Shown: piece by piece, positions 41,991 through 51,227 of the stretch
Position numbering within the stretch: position 1 is the first letter of the stretch
How the letters are laid out: each line of letters begins with the position of its first letter
Position numbers and translations under genes: made by a program
NCBI RefSeq assembly: GCF_002964605.1
Contig: NZ_PQDH01000002.1
Span: 667,090-731,089, forward strand
DNA: 64,000 bases
Origin: Vallitalea okinawensis
GTDB lineage: Bacteria > Bacillota > Clostridia > Lachnospirales > PQDH01
Direction of reading: 5' to 3'
Notes under the pieces: generated by a model
Told to the model about the DNA's origin: nothing
Databases searched by the model: none
Seen by the model: only the letters and a program-made list of their open reading frames with translations

Positions 41991-42040
41991 AAAGAAGAGA
42001 AATAGAGGGATGCTTAAGCATCCCTCTATTTCTCTTCTTT
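41991..42040. terminator. 50-bp perfect palindrome, bidirectional terminator
   Basis: The left arm AAAGAAGAGAAATAGAGGGA plus TGCTT is mirrored exactly, 25 bp per arm with no loop spacer. It lies between perR and the convergent aminotransferase gene, and overlaps the last codons of the latter. It is unusually long for a terminator. Confidence 0.75.
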
Positions 42041-43192
42041 TATCTTCTTAACAAATACTGTTATTCGTTCTAAAGCTATTTTTAACTGTTCTATGGAGTA
42101 TGCGTAAGAAACCCTTATAAAGCCTTCTCCACAGTCTCCAAAAGCCGTTCCAGGCACCACAGCTACCCCTTGATCATAGAGCAACTTGGTACAAAACTCT
42201 TCTGAAGTCATATTTAACTCTTGAATAGATGGGAAAACATAAAATGCACCCAAGGGCTCAAAGCAAGAAAGTCCCATTTCCCTAAAACCATTCACCACTA
42301 CTCTTCGTCTTCCGTTATAGGCTTTTTTCATCTCTTCAACGTCAACATCACCATTGCGTAAAGCTTCAATGGCTGCATATTGACTGGTTGTAGGTGTACA
42401 CATAATAGCATATTGGTGAATTTTTGTCATGGCTCCTATCAATTCTTCAGGGCCTACTGCAAATCCCATACGCCATCCTGTCATGGAATAAGCTTTCGAA
42501 AAGCCATTGATAATAAGGGTTCTTTCCTTCATTCCCGGTAAAGATGCTATCGAACAGTGCTTCTTTTCATAGGTCAATTCTGCATAGATCTCATCAGATA
42601 TAACGAATAAATCATGTTTAATGATAACCTCAGCAATCTTTTCTAACTCTTCTTTGGTCATTGTCGCTCCCGTTGGGTTATTTGGAAAGGGGAGAAAGAT
42701 AATTTTGGTCTTATCCGTTACATAAGCCTCAATTTCTTCAGCTGTCAATTTGAATTCATTCTCTTCTTTAAGAGGAATCGTTATTGGTTTAGCACCTGCA
42801 AGAATGGTGCAAGGTTTATAAGATACGAAGCAAGGTTCTGGAATAAGTACTTCATCTCCTGGTTCTATCATTGCTCGTAAGGTTAAATCTATACCTTCAC
42901 TACCACCTACAGTAACTAGTACCTCATTCACCTCATAGGAAAGATCAAATTTTCTATTCAGGTATTTACAAATCTCTTCTCTTAATTCCAGCATACCAGC
43001 ATTAGAAGTATAAAAGGTCTTTCCCTTCTCTAATGAGTAAATGCCTTCTTCTCTAATATGCCAAGGTGTATCAAAATCAGGCTCGCCTACACCTAATGAT
43101 ATAATATTTTCCATTTCTGCTGCAATATCAAAAAACTTACGAATCCCTGATGGTGGTATTGCTTTTACAGTGTCATTAACTAAATTCATCAT
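42026..43192 (-). CDS. Class I/II PLP-dependent aminotransferase
   Basis: A 388-residue aminotransferase. Seen: SLGVGEPDFDTPWHIRE near residue 32, PNNPTG in the middle, DEIYAEL, and the PLP lysine in NGFSKAYSMTGWRMG. These match the aspartate/aromatic/alanine aminotransferase clan (fold type I). The gene overlaps the Lrp/AsnC gene upstream by 4 bp, so translation is coupled and the regulator probably senses its amino acid. Confidence 0.92.
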   Translation of the reverse strand: MMNLVNDTVKAIPPSGIRKFFDIAAEMENIISLGVGEPDFDTPWHIREEGIYSLEKGKTFYTSNAGMLELREEICKYLNRKFDLSYEVNEVLVTVGGSEGIDLTLRAMIEPGDEVLIPEPCFVSYKPCTILAGAKPITIPLKEENEFKLTAEEIEAYVTDKTKIIFLPFPNNPTGATMTKEELEKIAEVIIKHDLFVISDEIYAELTYEKKHCSIASLPGMKERTLIINGFSKAYSMTGWRMGFAVGPEELIGAMTKIHQYAIMCTPTTSQYAAIEALRNGDVDVEEMKKAYNGRRRVVVNGFREMGLSCFEPLGAFYVFPSIQELNMTSEEFCTKLLYDQGVAVVPGTAFGDCGEGFIRVSYAYSIEQLKIALERITVFVKKIKEEK

Positions 43193-43677
43193 GGCGATAC
43201 AACCATCCTTTCATCTTTTTTATCCTCTTCTAAGATCATTCCATAATCCTTATATTTCTTAAGTACAAAATGGGTACCAGTACTTATGACAGAGTCTAGG
43301 GTTGAAAGTTTTTCAGCTACAAATAAAGCTACCTCTTTCATGGTTTTACCCTCGATAATTACCGTTAGATCAAATCCACCAGACATAAGATAAACTGCTT
43401 TAACCTCTCTGAAACGGTAGATACGTTCTGCTATTTTATCAAACCCCTGTCCACGTTGAGGTGTTACACGTACTTCAATCAATGCTGTTACAACTTCTTT
43501 ATCAGTCTTGTCCCAATTAATCAATGTATGGTAGCCACAGATTATTTTTTCCTTTTCCATTTCTTTAATTTCTTTTTGAATCTCATCTCTAGGACATTCA
43601 AGCATAATCGCTATATCATCAACTGTTATTTTTGAATTTTGCTCTAGGAGCTCTAGAATTTTTTGCCTCATTGTCAT
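43189..43677 (-). CDS. Lrp/AsnC-family regulator
   Basis: A 162-residue feast/famine regulator with an N-terminal HTH (ITVDDIAIMLECPRDEIQKE) and a C-terminal RAM ligand-binding domain (about 65-145, VKAVYLMSGGFDLTVIIEGK). Its stop overlaps the aminotransferase start, so the pair forms one unit. Lrp-type proteins are typically amino-acid responsive. Confidence 0.92.
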   Translation of the reverse strand: MTMRQKILELLEQNSKITVDDIAIMLECPRDEIQKEIKEMEKEKIICGYHTLINWDKTDKEVVTALIEVRVTPQRGQGFDKIAERIYRFREVKAVYLMSGGFDLTVIIEGKTMKEVALFVAEKLSTLDSVISTGTHFVLKKYKDYGMILEEDKKDERMVVSP

Positions 43678-43749
43678 TCCTCCCTTACTAGCTAAAAATA
43701 TTGTTTCTATTTTACCTTATTAAAGAGTTAAAGTAAAGATAAAAAAATA

Positions 43750-43771
43750 AAGACGGTAACTTTACCATCTT
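43750..43771 (-). terminator. Terminator of the AIR-synthase-like gene
   Basis: AAGACGGTAA and TTACCATCTT pair with one G-U in the minus-strand RNA, followed by TATTTTTTTATC. Confidence 0.7.
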
Positions 43772-43796
43772 CAACGCTACCATAAACTCATTTGGG

Positions 43797-44774
43797 TTAA
43801 ACACGATATAACTCATCTACTTCCGGTTCTTCTAAAGGATATTTTTTCTCACCATCTATAATCCATTTCTCTTGTTTACCCGTTATTTTACCAATAATAC
43901 TAGCTTCAACGCCTTGGCTTCTTAGTTGCTTAATCAATCCTTCACCCTTTGGTGCAGCTATGATCATACATCCACTAGATATTAAGCGATAAGGGTCGAT
44001 TTTGAAGTATTTGCAGATCTCAATAGTTGGTTGTTTAATTGGAATCTTTTTTACATCTATTTCGATCCCAACATTTGAACAAGCTGCTAGTTCCCATGCT
44101 GCTCCTAGTATACCACCTTCAGTCACATCATGCATGGCGTGAACACCGTATGTAGATGCAATCTTTCCTTCTTGAATCACTGACAAATAGTCCATATAAC
44201 CCTTGGCTTCCTTGATCAGTTCAGTATCAATATCCGTTAAATCCTCTTCATGATCATTAGCAATTATGGCTGTTCCTTCTAACGCAGCCCATTTAGTCAT
44301 GATCACATCATCATTGACCTTTGCTGTACTGGATGCTACCATGTGATCTTTTTTTACTTTACCAACGGCCGTTACGGATATAACAGGCTTAACAACAGCA
44401 TCTGTTATTTCTGTATGTCCCCCAATGATATCCATGTTATTAGCTCTACAATGCTCATTTAACTCTTTCATAACTTGCTGAATTTGACTTTCCGTAGTTT
44501 CTGGAGGTAGTAATAAGGTTACCATTAATCCAATTGGTTCACCACCACTTGATGCTATATCATTAGCATTGATGTATACGGCTAGTTGCCCAATATTTTC
44601 TGTAGCTCCTGTAATAGGATCCGTTGATAAGACCAAAAGTTCATCATTGTCAATTTCCAGGACAGAACAGTCTTCACCAATTCTAGGTCTGACTAAAACC
44701 TCAGGTCTCTCCCCTTGAATCCCACCAATAATCGTTTTCTCTAATAGTTCATGCGGTACTTTTCCTATCTTCAT
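43797..44774 (-). CDS. AIR synthase-related (HypE-like) protein
   Basis: A 325-residue member of the PurM/HypE/ThiL superfamily. It shows GEDCSVLEIDNDELLVLSTD near the N-terminus, PITGATENIGQLAVYINAND, then IASSGGEPIGLMVTLLLP, and IGGHTEI and MHDVTEGGILGAAWE. It lacks the C-terminal cysteine that HypE uses to carry a cyano group, and no hyp genes are near. The ATP-binding core is intact, but its substrate is unknown. Downstream of VanW in the same direction, with about 30 bp between. Confidence 0.82.
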   Translation of the reverse strand: MKIGKVPHELLEKTIIGGIQGERPEVLVRPRIGEDCSVLEIDNDELLVLSTDPITGATENIGQLAVYINANDIASSGGEPIGLMVTLLLPPETTESQIQQVMKELNEHCRANNMDIIGGHTEITDAVVKPVISVTAVGKVKKDHMVASSTAKVNDDVIMTKWAALEGTAIIANDHEEDLTDIDTELIKEAKGYMDYLSVIQEGKIASTYGVHAMHDVTEGGILGAAWELAACSNVGIEIDVKKIPIKQPTIEICKYFKIDPYRLISSGCMIIAAPKGEGLIKQLRSQGVEASIIGKITGKQEKWIIDGEKKYPLEEPEVDELYRV

Positions 44775-44805
44775 TTCTTTCTCTCCATCTTTAGTTTAGC
44801 ATCTA

Positions 44806-46458
44806 TTAATTTGTTTCCTCTTCTGCATTAGCTTCTTCTTCATCTATATTTTGTTGTTCTTTTTCGTTTTCTTCGTCAATATTTTCTTCAATTATTTCTT
44901 CACTGGCATCATCTGCAATTGGTTCTGCAGCCTCCTCAGATTCAGCTTCTAGATTAACCGTTTCTCCATCCACCACTGTATCACCTTCTGGTACTACTTC
45001 TTCAGTTGGTACCATATCAGTTTCATCGTCCACATCTGCTGCTGCAACTTCCTCTGGTAGAGACTCAGTAATTTCTTCTTCCTTTTCAGGTGGAAGCTTC
45101 TTCTCCCCTGCTCGAGGGTAATAATAACTGTAGTCTACAAAAGCTGTTTCTATTAATACATCGTTTTCATATATTTCTTTATAAAGCTTTACACGATAAC
45201 CATTTTTGGGGTTTAAAGTAATAACTTCTTCTCCCTCAGATAAGGTTTCATCATAGACTATTTTTTCAGGTGGTGGTGCAATCGTTTCAATGACAACAGG
45301 TACATATTTAACGCTTCGCTCTCTTTCTCGAGCCTCGTAGCCAAAAACTAAAGCATATAATTTATTATCTTTAAGATAGCTTTCGATGTAAAGAGGATAA
45401 TCCGTATTGTTCTTAAACTTAAAATCCACTACATTACCTGAAACAGTTGCATCCTGTCCTAATGGAACATAGCCAACTGGCATTGAATGATTACGTCGCT
45501 CTACAATTTCCAACTCAGCGTTTAAAACAGCATTATAAAGAGTAGTGGCAACTTGGCAAACGCCTCCTCCAACTCCTGGAATAAGCTTTCCATTAAAAAT
45601 GACTGGAGCACTATAATAACCATTTTCTGAGTCTACTGGTCCAATAGCTTCCATCAAAGAAAAGACTTCACCTGGTAATAATAAGGTGCCGTTCATTTTA
45701 TTTGCTGCAACTTCTAAATTTTTATTACGATTGGGATTGCTATCACTAAAAGTAGTATAAAAACTTCCAAGTACGCTTTCAACATGGCTTAAATATTCTG
45801 TTGTCATAGTTGGCATAAATTCATTTACAACAAGCTCTACTCTTCCTTCTTCACGTAAATCCAGTTTCTCTTTTATACGATTATAACTTTCCTCAATGTC
45901 TAAGTCATAACTAATTACTTCTGGAGTAATACTAAATCCTCCATCTTCTTTACTAATTATAGCATCTTTCATTTCTTTATTAAAGCTTTCATTGATACTG
46001 ATCAAAACTTCTTCAATAATGGCTTCATCGTATTCATATTTTAAGTCATAAGTCATTTTCTCAGTCTCAAGATTTGTGATCATCTCATATCTTTCCCTTA
46101 GGCTTCCCTCTTTTCCCACCTCATAGGCTTTATCAACTAATTGCTCTATGTTTGTCTCAAATCCCCAATCTTCATAGGTTAGGATCCAGTTTTGGTCTTC
46201 ATAATATAAGATTAATTCCTTCTGTAGGTTGTCCTCAGTTATGTAGTCTTGCAGTACATGTAGGGCTTCACTTTTGGACATATTACCTACTTCGATATTA
46301 TGGATTGTTATGCCTTGATAAATAATATCTCTATACACAACCTCTTTCATTTCTTCATAGTAATTATACACGCCGTAGCCTACACCACCAATGCCTGCTA
46401 TGACTATGACAAAGATCATACAGAATATTAACACCTTTTTTCTCTTTTTTGATTGCAT
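44806..46458 (-). CDS. VanW-family cell-wall protein
   Basis: A 550-residue protein. A membrane segment (about 8-32) precedes two peptidoglycan-binding-like repeats (about 40-215), a VanW domain (about 220-370, with LLPGEVFSLMEAIGPVDSEN and GGGVCQVATTLYNAVLNAEL), and a G5-like region. The last 90 residues are an acidic low-complexity tail (E, D, A, V). VanW proteins are linked with cell wall synthesis and glycopeptide resistance loci, but their biochemistry is not settled. Here it is a chromosomal envelope protein. Confidence 0.9.
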   Translation of the reverse strand: MQSKKRKKVLIFCMIFVIVIAGIGGVGYGVYNYYEEMKEVVYRDIIYQGITIHNIEVGNMSKSEALHVLQDYITEDNLQKELILYYEDQNWILTYEDWGFETNIEQLVDKAYEVGKEGSLRERYEMITNLETEKMTYDLKYEYDEAIIEEVLISINESFNKEMKDAIISKEDGGFSITPEVISYDLDIEESYNRIKEKLDLREEGRVELVVNEFMPTMTTEYLSHVESVLGSFYTTFSDSNPNRNKNLEVAANKMNGTLLLPGEVFSLMEAIGPVDSENGYYSAPVIFNGKLIPGVGGGVCQVATTLYNAVLNAELEIVERRNHSMPVGYVPLGQDATVSGNVVDFKFKNNTDYPLYIESYLKDNKLYALVFGYEARERERSVKYVPVVIETIAPPPEKIVYDETLSEGEEVITLNPKNGYRVKLYKEIYENDVLIETAFVDYSYYYPRAGEKKLPPEKEEEITESLPEEVAAADVDDETDMVPTEEVVPEGDTVVDGETVNLEAESEEAAEPIADDASEEIIEENIDEENEKEQQNIDEEEANAEEETN

Positions 46459-46605
46459 TTCATGGACCCTCCCACTCTTTCGTAAACATAGATTTATTAT
46501 TTACCAGTTTTTTCTTTTTCATTCTATTTTTATGCTTGTCTTTATTATTTATTCATAATATTTGAAATGCTCAAGAGAAAACTGAATATGTCAGAAAAAT
46601 ATTAA

Positions 46606-46639
46606 GAGGCATATGATAAAATTAAATATCATATGCCTC
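46606..46639 (-). terminator. Terminator of the flavodoxin gene
   Basis: GAGGCATATGATA (46606-46618) pairs with TATCATATGCCTC (46627-46639) in a 13-bp stem, followed on the minus strand by TTAATATTTTTC. Confidence 0.7.
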
Positions 46640-46659
46640 CATTTATGCTTACTATTCTG

Positions 46660-47166
46660 TTATTTAATTAATAGATCATTAATCATACCACTAAAACTTC
46701 TAAAATCATTTTCATAAAGGAAATTATAGCTTTGCATTGGTACATCGATTTTATTGAAGTATCCTCTTGCTTGTTGCTTTTCCAAATCAGATAATTCATT
46801 CAAGTCAATTTGTCCTGAAAAAACCTCCGAAAACTTAATAGGTCCAGGTAAATAATTCTCCATCTTATCTATATAGAGTTGTCTAGTTTGGTCAGAATCA
46901 TCTTCTGTAGTCACAAGCCAGACTGCCTTATCCACATCCTCTAATTCCGCCCTATGATTGGTAATAAAACTCTTCATTTGGAATAAAGGCTCATTATTAT
47001 ACATAGGTGTTCCCAATACTACAAAATCATAATCTCTTATATTCTTCACATTTTGTACATCCATTACATCTACTTGATCAGCATTTATACCTGATGCTAT
47101 CCATTGGGCCATTTGTTCAGTACTACCGTGGCGCGTAGCATAAGATACCAGCACTTTATGATACAT
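46660..47166 (-). CDS. Flavodoxin-domain protein (HemG-like)
   Basis: A 168-residue flavodoxin fold. The FMN phosphate loop is VSYATRHGSTEQMAQWIASG at the N-terminus, then VVLGTPMYNNEPLFQMKSFI. The overall pattern resembles the menaquinone-dependent protoporphyrinogen oxidase HemG type. Start at 47166 has GAGGAGGAG before it. Monocistronic. Confidence 0.85.
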   Translation of the reverse strand: MYHKVLVSYATRHGSTEQMAQWIASGINADQVDVMDVQNVKNIRDYDFVVLGTPMYNNEPLFQMKSFITNHRAELEDVDKAVWLVTTEDDSDQTRQLYIDKMENYLPGPIKFSEVFSGQIDLNELSDLEKQQARGYFNKIDVPMQSYNFLYENDFRSFSGMINDLLIK

Positions 47167-47247
47167 ACAGCTCCTCCTCATCCATCAAAGTTAATTTTCA
47201 CTTTTCTCACGTTATAGTATTTGTTTATAATGGTTGATTATACATAA

Positions 47248-47291
47248 AGGCCGCCAAAGCTATACAATATTTTGCATCGCTTTAGCGGCCT
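47248..47291 (-). terminator. Terminator of the SLH gene
   Basis: AGGCCGC (47248-47254) pairs with GCGGCCT (47285-47291), with an inner AAAGC/GCTTT pair. On the minus strand it runs into TTTATG. Confidence 0.7.
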
Positions 47292-47306
47292 AAAATTATT
47301 CTTCTT

Positions 47307-47867
47307 TTAATGTTTAATTAACAACGTACGCCATAAGTATTCAAATACTTCACCACGAGTTACAATATGATTAGGGTCAATGCTTTCTTCTGTAATTAAA
47401 CCAATTGATTGACCTTTACTCATATAGTTTGTTGGCCATGGTTCATTTGGATCAACTTCTGCACCAATAGCTCTTAACATCGTAGCTGTCATCTCAGCAA
47501 ATGTAATATTTTGATTCGGCTTAAATGTTCCTTCAGGATAACCTGAAATAAGTCCTAATGCAGCAGCCTTTTCAATGTTTTGAAATGCCCAAAAGTCTTG
47601 GCTAACATCGCTAAAATCCAACTCTTCATTAGCTACTACATGCTTATCATCATAACCTAAGATCTTCACCAAAATTGTAGCTACTTCAGCTCGAGTTATG
47701 TTGTTATCAAGTCTTAAGCTACCATCTTCATAACCTGTTACAATACCAAGGGTTACTAATTGATTGGCTGCATAGGTTTGTTCGTCAGTAGCTGAGAAAA
47801 CATTGACTGGTTGCAGAAATAGGACAAAGGCTAATAACAGTCCTAGTACTCTTACGCTTTTACTCAT
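47307..47867 (-). CDS. SLH-domain secreted protein
   Basis: A 186-residue protein. A signal peptide (about 1-25, LLLAFVLFLQPVNVFSA) is followed by three S-layer homology repeats: NQLVTLGIVTGYEDGSLRLD, FWAFQNIEKAAALGLISGYP and a third near the C-terminus (SKGQSIGLITEE). Nothing else is present, so it is a small surface anchor protein binding secondary cell-wall polymers. Start at 47867 follows GGAGGTAAACC. Monocistronic with its own terminator. Confidence 0.9.
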   Translation of the reverse strand: MSKSVRVLGLLLAFVLFLQPVNVFSATDEQTYAANQLVTLGIVTGYEDGSLRLDNNITRAEVATILVKILGYDDKHVVANEELDFSDVSQDFWAFQNIEKAAALGLISGYPEGTFKPNQNITFAEMTATMLRAIGAEVDPNEPWPTNYMSKGQSIGLITEESIDPNHIVTRGEVFEYLWRTLLIKH

Positions 47868-48051
47868 TGGTTTACCTCCATTGTGCAATAGAGTATCATA
47901 CTCTTTAATATAGGTAGTACTGACTCATGATAAGCATTATACCATTTAAGCATTACAACCTGATAACAAAGGTGATAACTTTCTATTACAATCTTGGTGC
48001 CATCACTACCTCATATTTATGATAAAACTTTCCTCAGCTCTTAATTCAATA

Positions 48052-48162
48052 TTAATTTCCAATAAGTGTCATGATACCTGCTAAAACCGGTAATACAATT
48101 GCTCCTGCCATCACTACGATTGTTGTTATTGCTATTGCTCTTTTAGTCTTAGGTTTAATCAT
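48052..48162 (-). CDS. Small membrane peptide (36 aa) coupled to the helicase gene
   Basis: ATG at 48162 overlaps the helicase stop (ATGA) and has AAGGAGGAG eight bases upstream, so it should be well translated. The peptide MIKPKTKRAIAITTIVVMAG, continuing AIVLPVLAGIM, has a basic N-terminus and one membrane segment (about 10-33). Family not recognised. It is too short for standard gene finders, and the overlap suggests real coupling. Confidence 0.55.
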   Translation of the reverse strand: MIKPKTKRAIAITTIVVMAGAIVLPVLAGIMTLIGN

Positions 48163-50198
48163 ACTAACTCCTCCTTCTTAATTTGAATAAGTTTATTTTT
48201 AATACAATAGGCTAGTTCAATCTTTTTTGTCGCCATGTTCCCCTTGAATTTAACATGAGCAACTTGACCATCTATCTTTTTGATTTTACCTGCTCCATAA
48301 GCTTTATGATGAATCTGTTGTCCAACTTCTAAACTGGAGAAGTCAAAAACTTCTTCCATCTCGTCAAGAAAGCGAGATACTGCTACTTCCTCTTCATAAC
48401 GAGTACGTACAGAAGATATAAAGAGTTGTTCCTTTGCACGGGTGAGGCCAACATAAAATAATCGTCTCTCTTCTTCAATCTCATCATCGCGGTTTGACTT
48501 TTCATGAGGTATAATGCCTTCAACAACACTGATCATCCATACCACTTCAAATTCAAGACCTTTAGCACCATGCATAGTGCTAAGGGTAATCTTATCTTCA
48601 TTATTAAGTTTACTGGTTTTCTTTTGGTTGTGATGCAATTCTTCTCTTACATCATCTATATGCTGCAACCAGTGTTCTAAACTCTCAAAATGCTTAGCAC
48701 TTTCAACTAGTTCATCTAAAATTTCTTTTAATCCTTTGATCCCTATCTTCTTAAAATTAGCATATTCCTTTATATAATCATCATAACCAATGGTGTGACG
48801 TATATATTTAACTGCATTTACAGGACTTTTAATCTTCAGCATTATTAATTGGCCTTCTAATTCTTCAACTTTACCAATTTGCCATGATTTCAAATCTGGA
48901 TGTTCATAGATGAACTTGAAAAAATCCTTAGGACTTCTTTTGAGTTCATTGATAATCCATTTACTTATATAACGTTTAGGCTTATTGGCTATTCGAACGA
49001 GGCTTTCCTTGTCTTTTTGGTCCAATGCCCCTTTTAGATAAGCGATTATATCTTTTGCAATCCAATGATCATAGATACTGGGTGCCCTATCCCTTAATAT
49101 AAAAGGCAGATTATGGTCTAAGAAGGCATCGACAACAGCTCTTGCCTGTAGGTTTGTCCTAAAGATAACTGCCATCTCTTGAAAGGGGATCCCTTTTTTA
49201 TTGAGATTAAGCAAGGTCTCTGCAATCTTTCTTGCTTCCTCATCTGTGTCTTCTACATGAACCACAATGGGTTCTAACCCTTTACCTCTATGCGATGTTA
49301 ACGTCTTTTCATAACGTTTATTATTTTTCTTAATCACTCTCGTACTTTTTCTAACGATAGCTTCATTAGAACGATAATTAATGTTTAAAACAACTGATTG
49401 GGTACCTTCAAAGTCCTCTGGAAAATCTAATAAAAATTCTGGTCTTGCCCCTCTAAATTTATAAATTGATTGATCGTCATCTCCAACGATAAATATATTC
49501 TTTTTTGATGTCGCTAACATCTTAATAATCTCATATTGTGCACGGTTAATGTCCTGAAATTCGTCTATTAAGATATAAGGAAAACGTTTCTGCCAATAGG
49601 CAAGAAGTTGATCATTATGACTCAATATTTGGTAACAATGTGTCAACATATCATCAAAATCGAGAAGACGTTTTTCTTTTTTATAGCCCTCATACCGTTT
49701 CACAATATTGATGAAATCCTCTGAACAAAAATTCATGGGGTTATAGTATTTTAAATCAATTAACTCATTTTTCATCAGTGAAATATCATTTTGAAGTGCT
49801 TCAATAAATTCTTGCTCGTCCTCGTAATCGATACCCAGATCATGAATAATACTCTTAAATAAACCATACTTAACTTCATCCTTAATGATACTATTAACCG
49901 TATAAGGATAAACAGAACGGATAATTCGAAAGAATATAGAATGAAATGTACCGAAACTTATATTCAAGGACTTTCCCATCAATGAATGAAAGCGATTTTT
50001 CATTTCATCAGCTGCAGCCTTTGTAAATGTAATGACCAATATATCCTTAGGATGAATATTGTGTTGTTCAATCATGTGTTTTACACGATGAGTAATAACC
50101 ATGGTTTTTCCTGATCCAGGACCTGCTAAAACCATCATTGGTCCATCTAAGTGTAAAACAGCCTTCCTCTGCTGTTCATTTAACATATCTAAAGACAT
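48159..50198 (-). CDS. UvrD/PcrA-like superfamily 1 helicase
   Basis: A 679-residue ATP-dependent 3'-5' DNA helicase. Motifs: Walker A LAGPGSGKTMVITHRV, motif Ia, DEFQDINRAQYEII (Walker B/DExx), VGDDDQSIYKFRGA (motif III), INYRSNEAIV, and the late STMHGAKGLEFEVVW and VGLTRAKEQLFISS (motifs V and VI). Start at 50198 is chosen over 50234 because GGGAGTGGAG lies before it. It is somewhat shorter than PcrA, so the exact subfamily is open. It is divergent from the ABC transporter operon. Confidence 0.92.
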   Translation of the reverse strand: MSLDMLNEQQRKAVLHLDGPMMVLAGPGSGKTMVITHRVKHMIEQHNIHPKDILVITFTKAAADEMKNRFHSLMGKSLNISFGTFHSIFFRIIRSVYPYTVNSIIKDEVKYGLFKSIIHDLGIDYEDEQEFIEALQNDISLMKNELIDLKYYNPMNFCSEDFINIVKRYEGYKKEKRLLDFDDMLTHCYQILSHNDQLLAYWQKRFPYILIDEFQDINRAQYEIIKMLATSKKNIFIVGDDDQSIYKFRGARPEFLLDFPEDFEGTQSVVLNINYRSNEAIVRKSTRVIKKNNKRYEKTLTSHRGKGLEPIVVHVEDTDEEARKIAETLLNLNKKGIPFQEMAVIFRTNLQARAVVDAFLDHNLPFILRDRAPSIYDHWIAKDIIAYLKGALDQKDKESLVRIANKPKRYISKWIINELKRSPKDFFKFIYEHPDLKSWQIGKVEELEGQLIMLKIKSPVNAVKYIRHTIGYDDYIKEYANFKKIGIKGLKEILDELVESAKHFESLEHWLQHIDDVREELHHNQKKTSKLNNEDKITLSTMHGAKGLEFEVVWMISVVEGIIPHEKSNRDDEIEEERRLFYVGLTRAKEQLFISSVRTRYEEEVAVSRFLDEMEEVFDFSSLEVGQQIHHKAYGAGKIKKIDGQVAHVKFKGNMATKKIELAYCIKNKLIQIKKEELV

Positions 50199-50278
50199 AT
50201 TCTCCACTCCCTGAAGATTATTATAACATATCACCCACCGTTTTCAACAGTAGAAGTAAAATTCAAAGCACCCAACTA

Positions 50279-50307
50279 TTGACATAATAGTACATATCAT
50301 ATATATT
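50279..50307 (+). promoter_or_regulatory. Promoter of the ABC transporter operon
   Basis: TTGACA (50279-50284), 17 bp, TATATT (50302-50307). The region after it (50300-50335) is a run of AT repeats that may bind the GntR-type regulator encoded in the operon. Confidence 0.65.
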
Positions 50308-50369
50308 GTATATATATTATATTAACAGTATATTCACATATGTCCTATATTGGAGAAGGAGGATTACCC

Positions 50370-51227
50370 ATGCAACCCCTATTAGAAGTTAAAAATATAT
50401 GCAAGAGATTCGACAACTTTGAATTGAAGAATATTAATTTTTCCTTAGAACCTGGCTATATTATGGGTTTAATTGGCGAGAATGGTGCAGGAAAAACAAC
50501 CACTCTGAAGAGTATTCTAGGCTCCATTCACTTAGATGCTGGTGAAGTCAAGGTAATTGATAAAGAGAAAATAGGTTTTATTATAGGAGAAAACGCCTAT
50601 TATGAATTGTTGTCTATCAAACAAATGGCTAAGATTTTCAGTAAGTTTTATAAAAACTGGGATAATCAACTCTTTCAAAATTACCTTAATAGATTTGAAT
50701 TAGATGCTAAACAAGAAATTCGTATATTATCAAGGGGCATGAAAGTCAAATTTATGTTGTCCTGCGCATTAAGCCACGGAGCTGAATTATTGATACTGGA
50801 TGAACCCACTACTGGCTTAGATCCTGTATCTAGAGTGGAAATACTAGAAATTCTACAGGAGATCATACAAGATGGCACCAGAAGTATTCTCTTCTCAACC
50901 CATATCACATCTGATTTAGAAAGAATTAGTGACTATATCACTTTTATCAATAAAGGAGAAATGGTTTTCACTTCTGAGAAGGACCGTTTATTGAATGATT
51001 TCAAATTGGTTAAAGGGAAAAAAGATCAATTACCAATGCTTATCGAAAAGGGTTATCTAGATGCACATGAGGTGAACACCTATGGATTCACTGGATTAAC
51101 ACAAAACGCTTCTATACTCAAAAGAAATTTTGGTGACGACATACTTATCGAAAACAGCACTATCGAAGATATTATGGTTCATTTAGTTAAGCATTTCAGA
51201 CAAGAAAAGGAGGTCATATCATGCTAG
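50370..51227 (+). CDS. ABC transporter ATP-binding protein (YtrB-like)
   Basis: A 285-residue ABC ATPase. Walker A GLIGENGAGKTTTLKSI, signature LSRGMKVKFMLS, Walker B LLILDEPTTGLDP and the switch histidine ILFSTHI are complete. Start at 50370 follows AAGGAGGATTACCC. The permease overlaps by 7 bp, and a YtrA-type GntR regulator follows. This gene set resembles the ytr operons that respond to cell-wall antibiotics. Confidence 0.92.
   Translation: MQPLLEVKNICKRFDNFELKNINFSLEPGYIMGLIGENGAGKTTTLKSILGSIHLDAGEVKVIDKEKIGFIIGENAYYELLSIKQMAKIFSKFYKNWDNQLFQNYLNRFELDAKQEIRILSRGMKVKFMLSCALSHGAELLILDEPTTGLDPVSRVEILEILQEIIQDGTRSILFSTHITSDLERISDYITFINKGEMVFTSEKDRLLNDFKLVKGKKDQLPMLIEKGYLDAHEVNTYGFTGLTQNASILKRNFGDDILIENSTIEDIMVHLVKHFRQEKEVISC

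Noticed and set aside
43797-44774. Reading the AIR-synthase-like gene as hydrogenase maturation factor HypE
   Set aside because: The C-terminal cysteine needed by HypE is missing and no hyp or hydrogenase genes are in the window.
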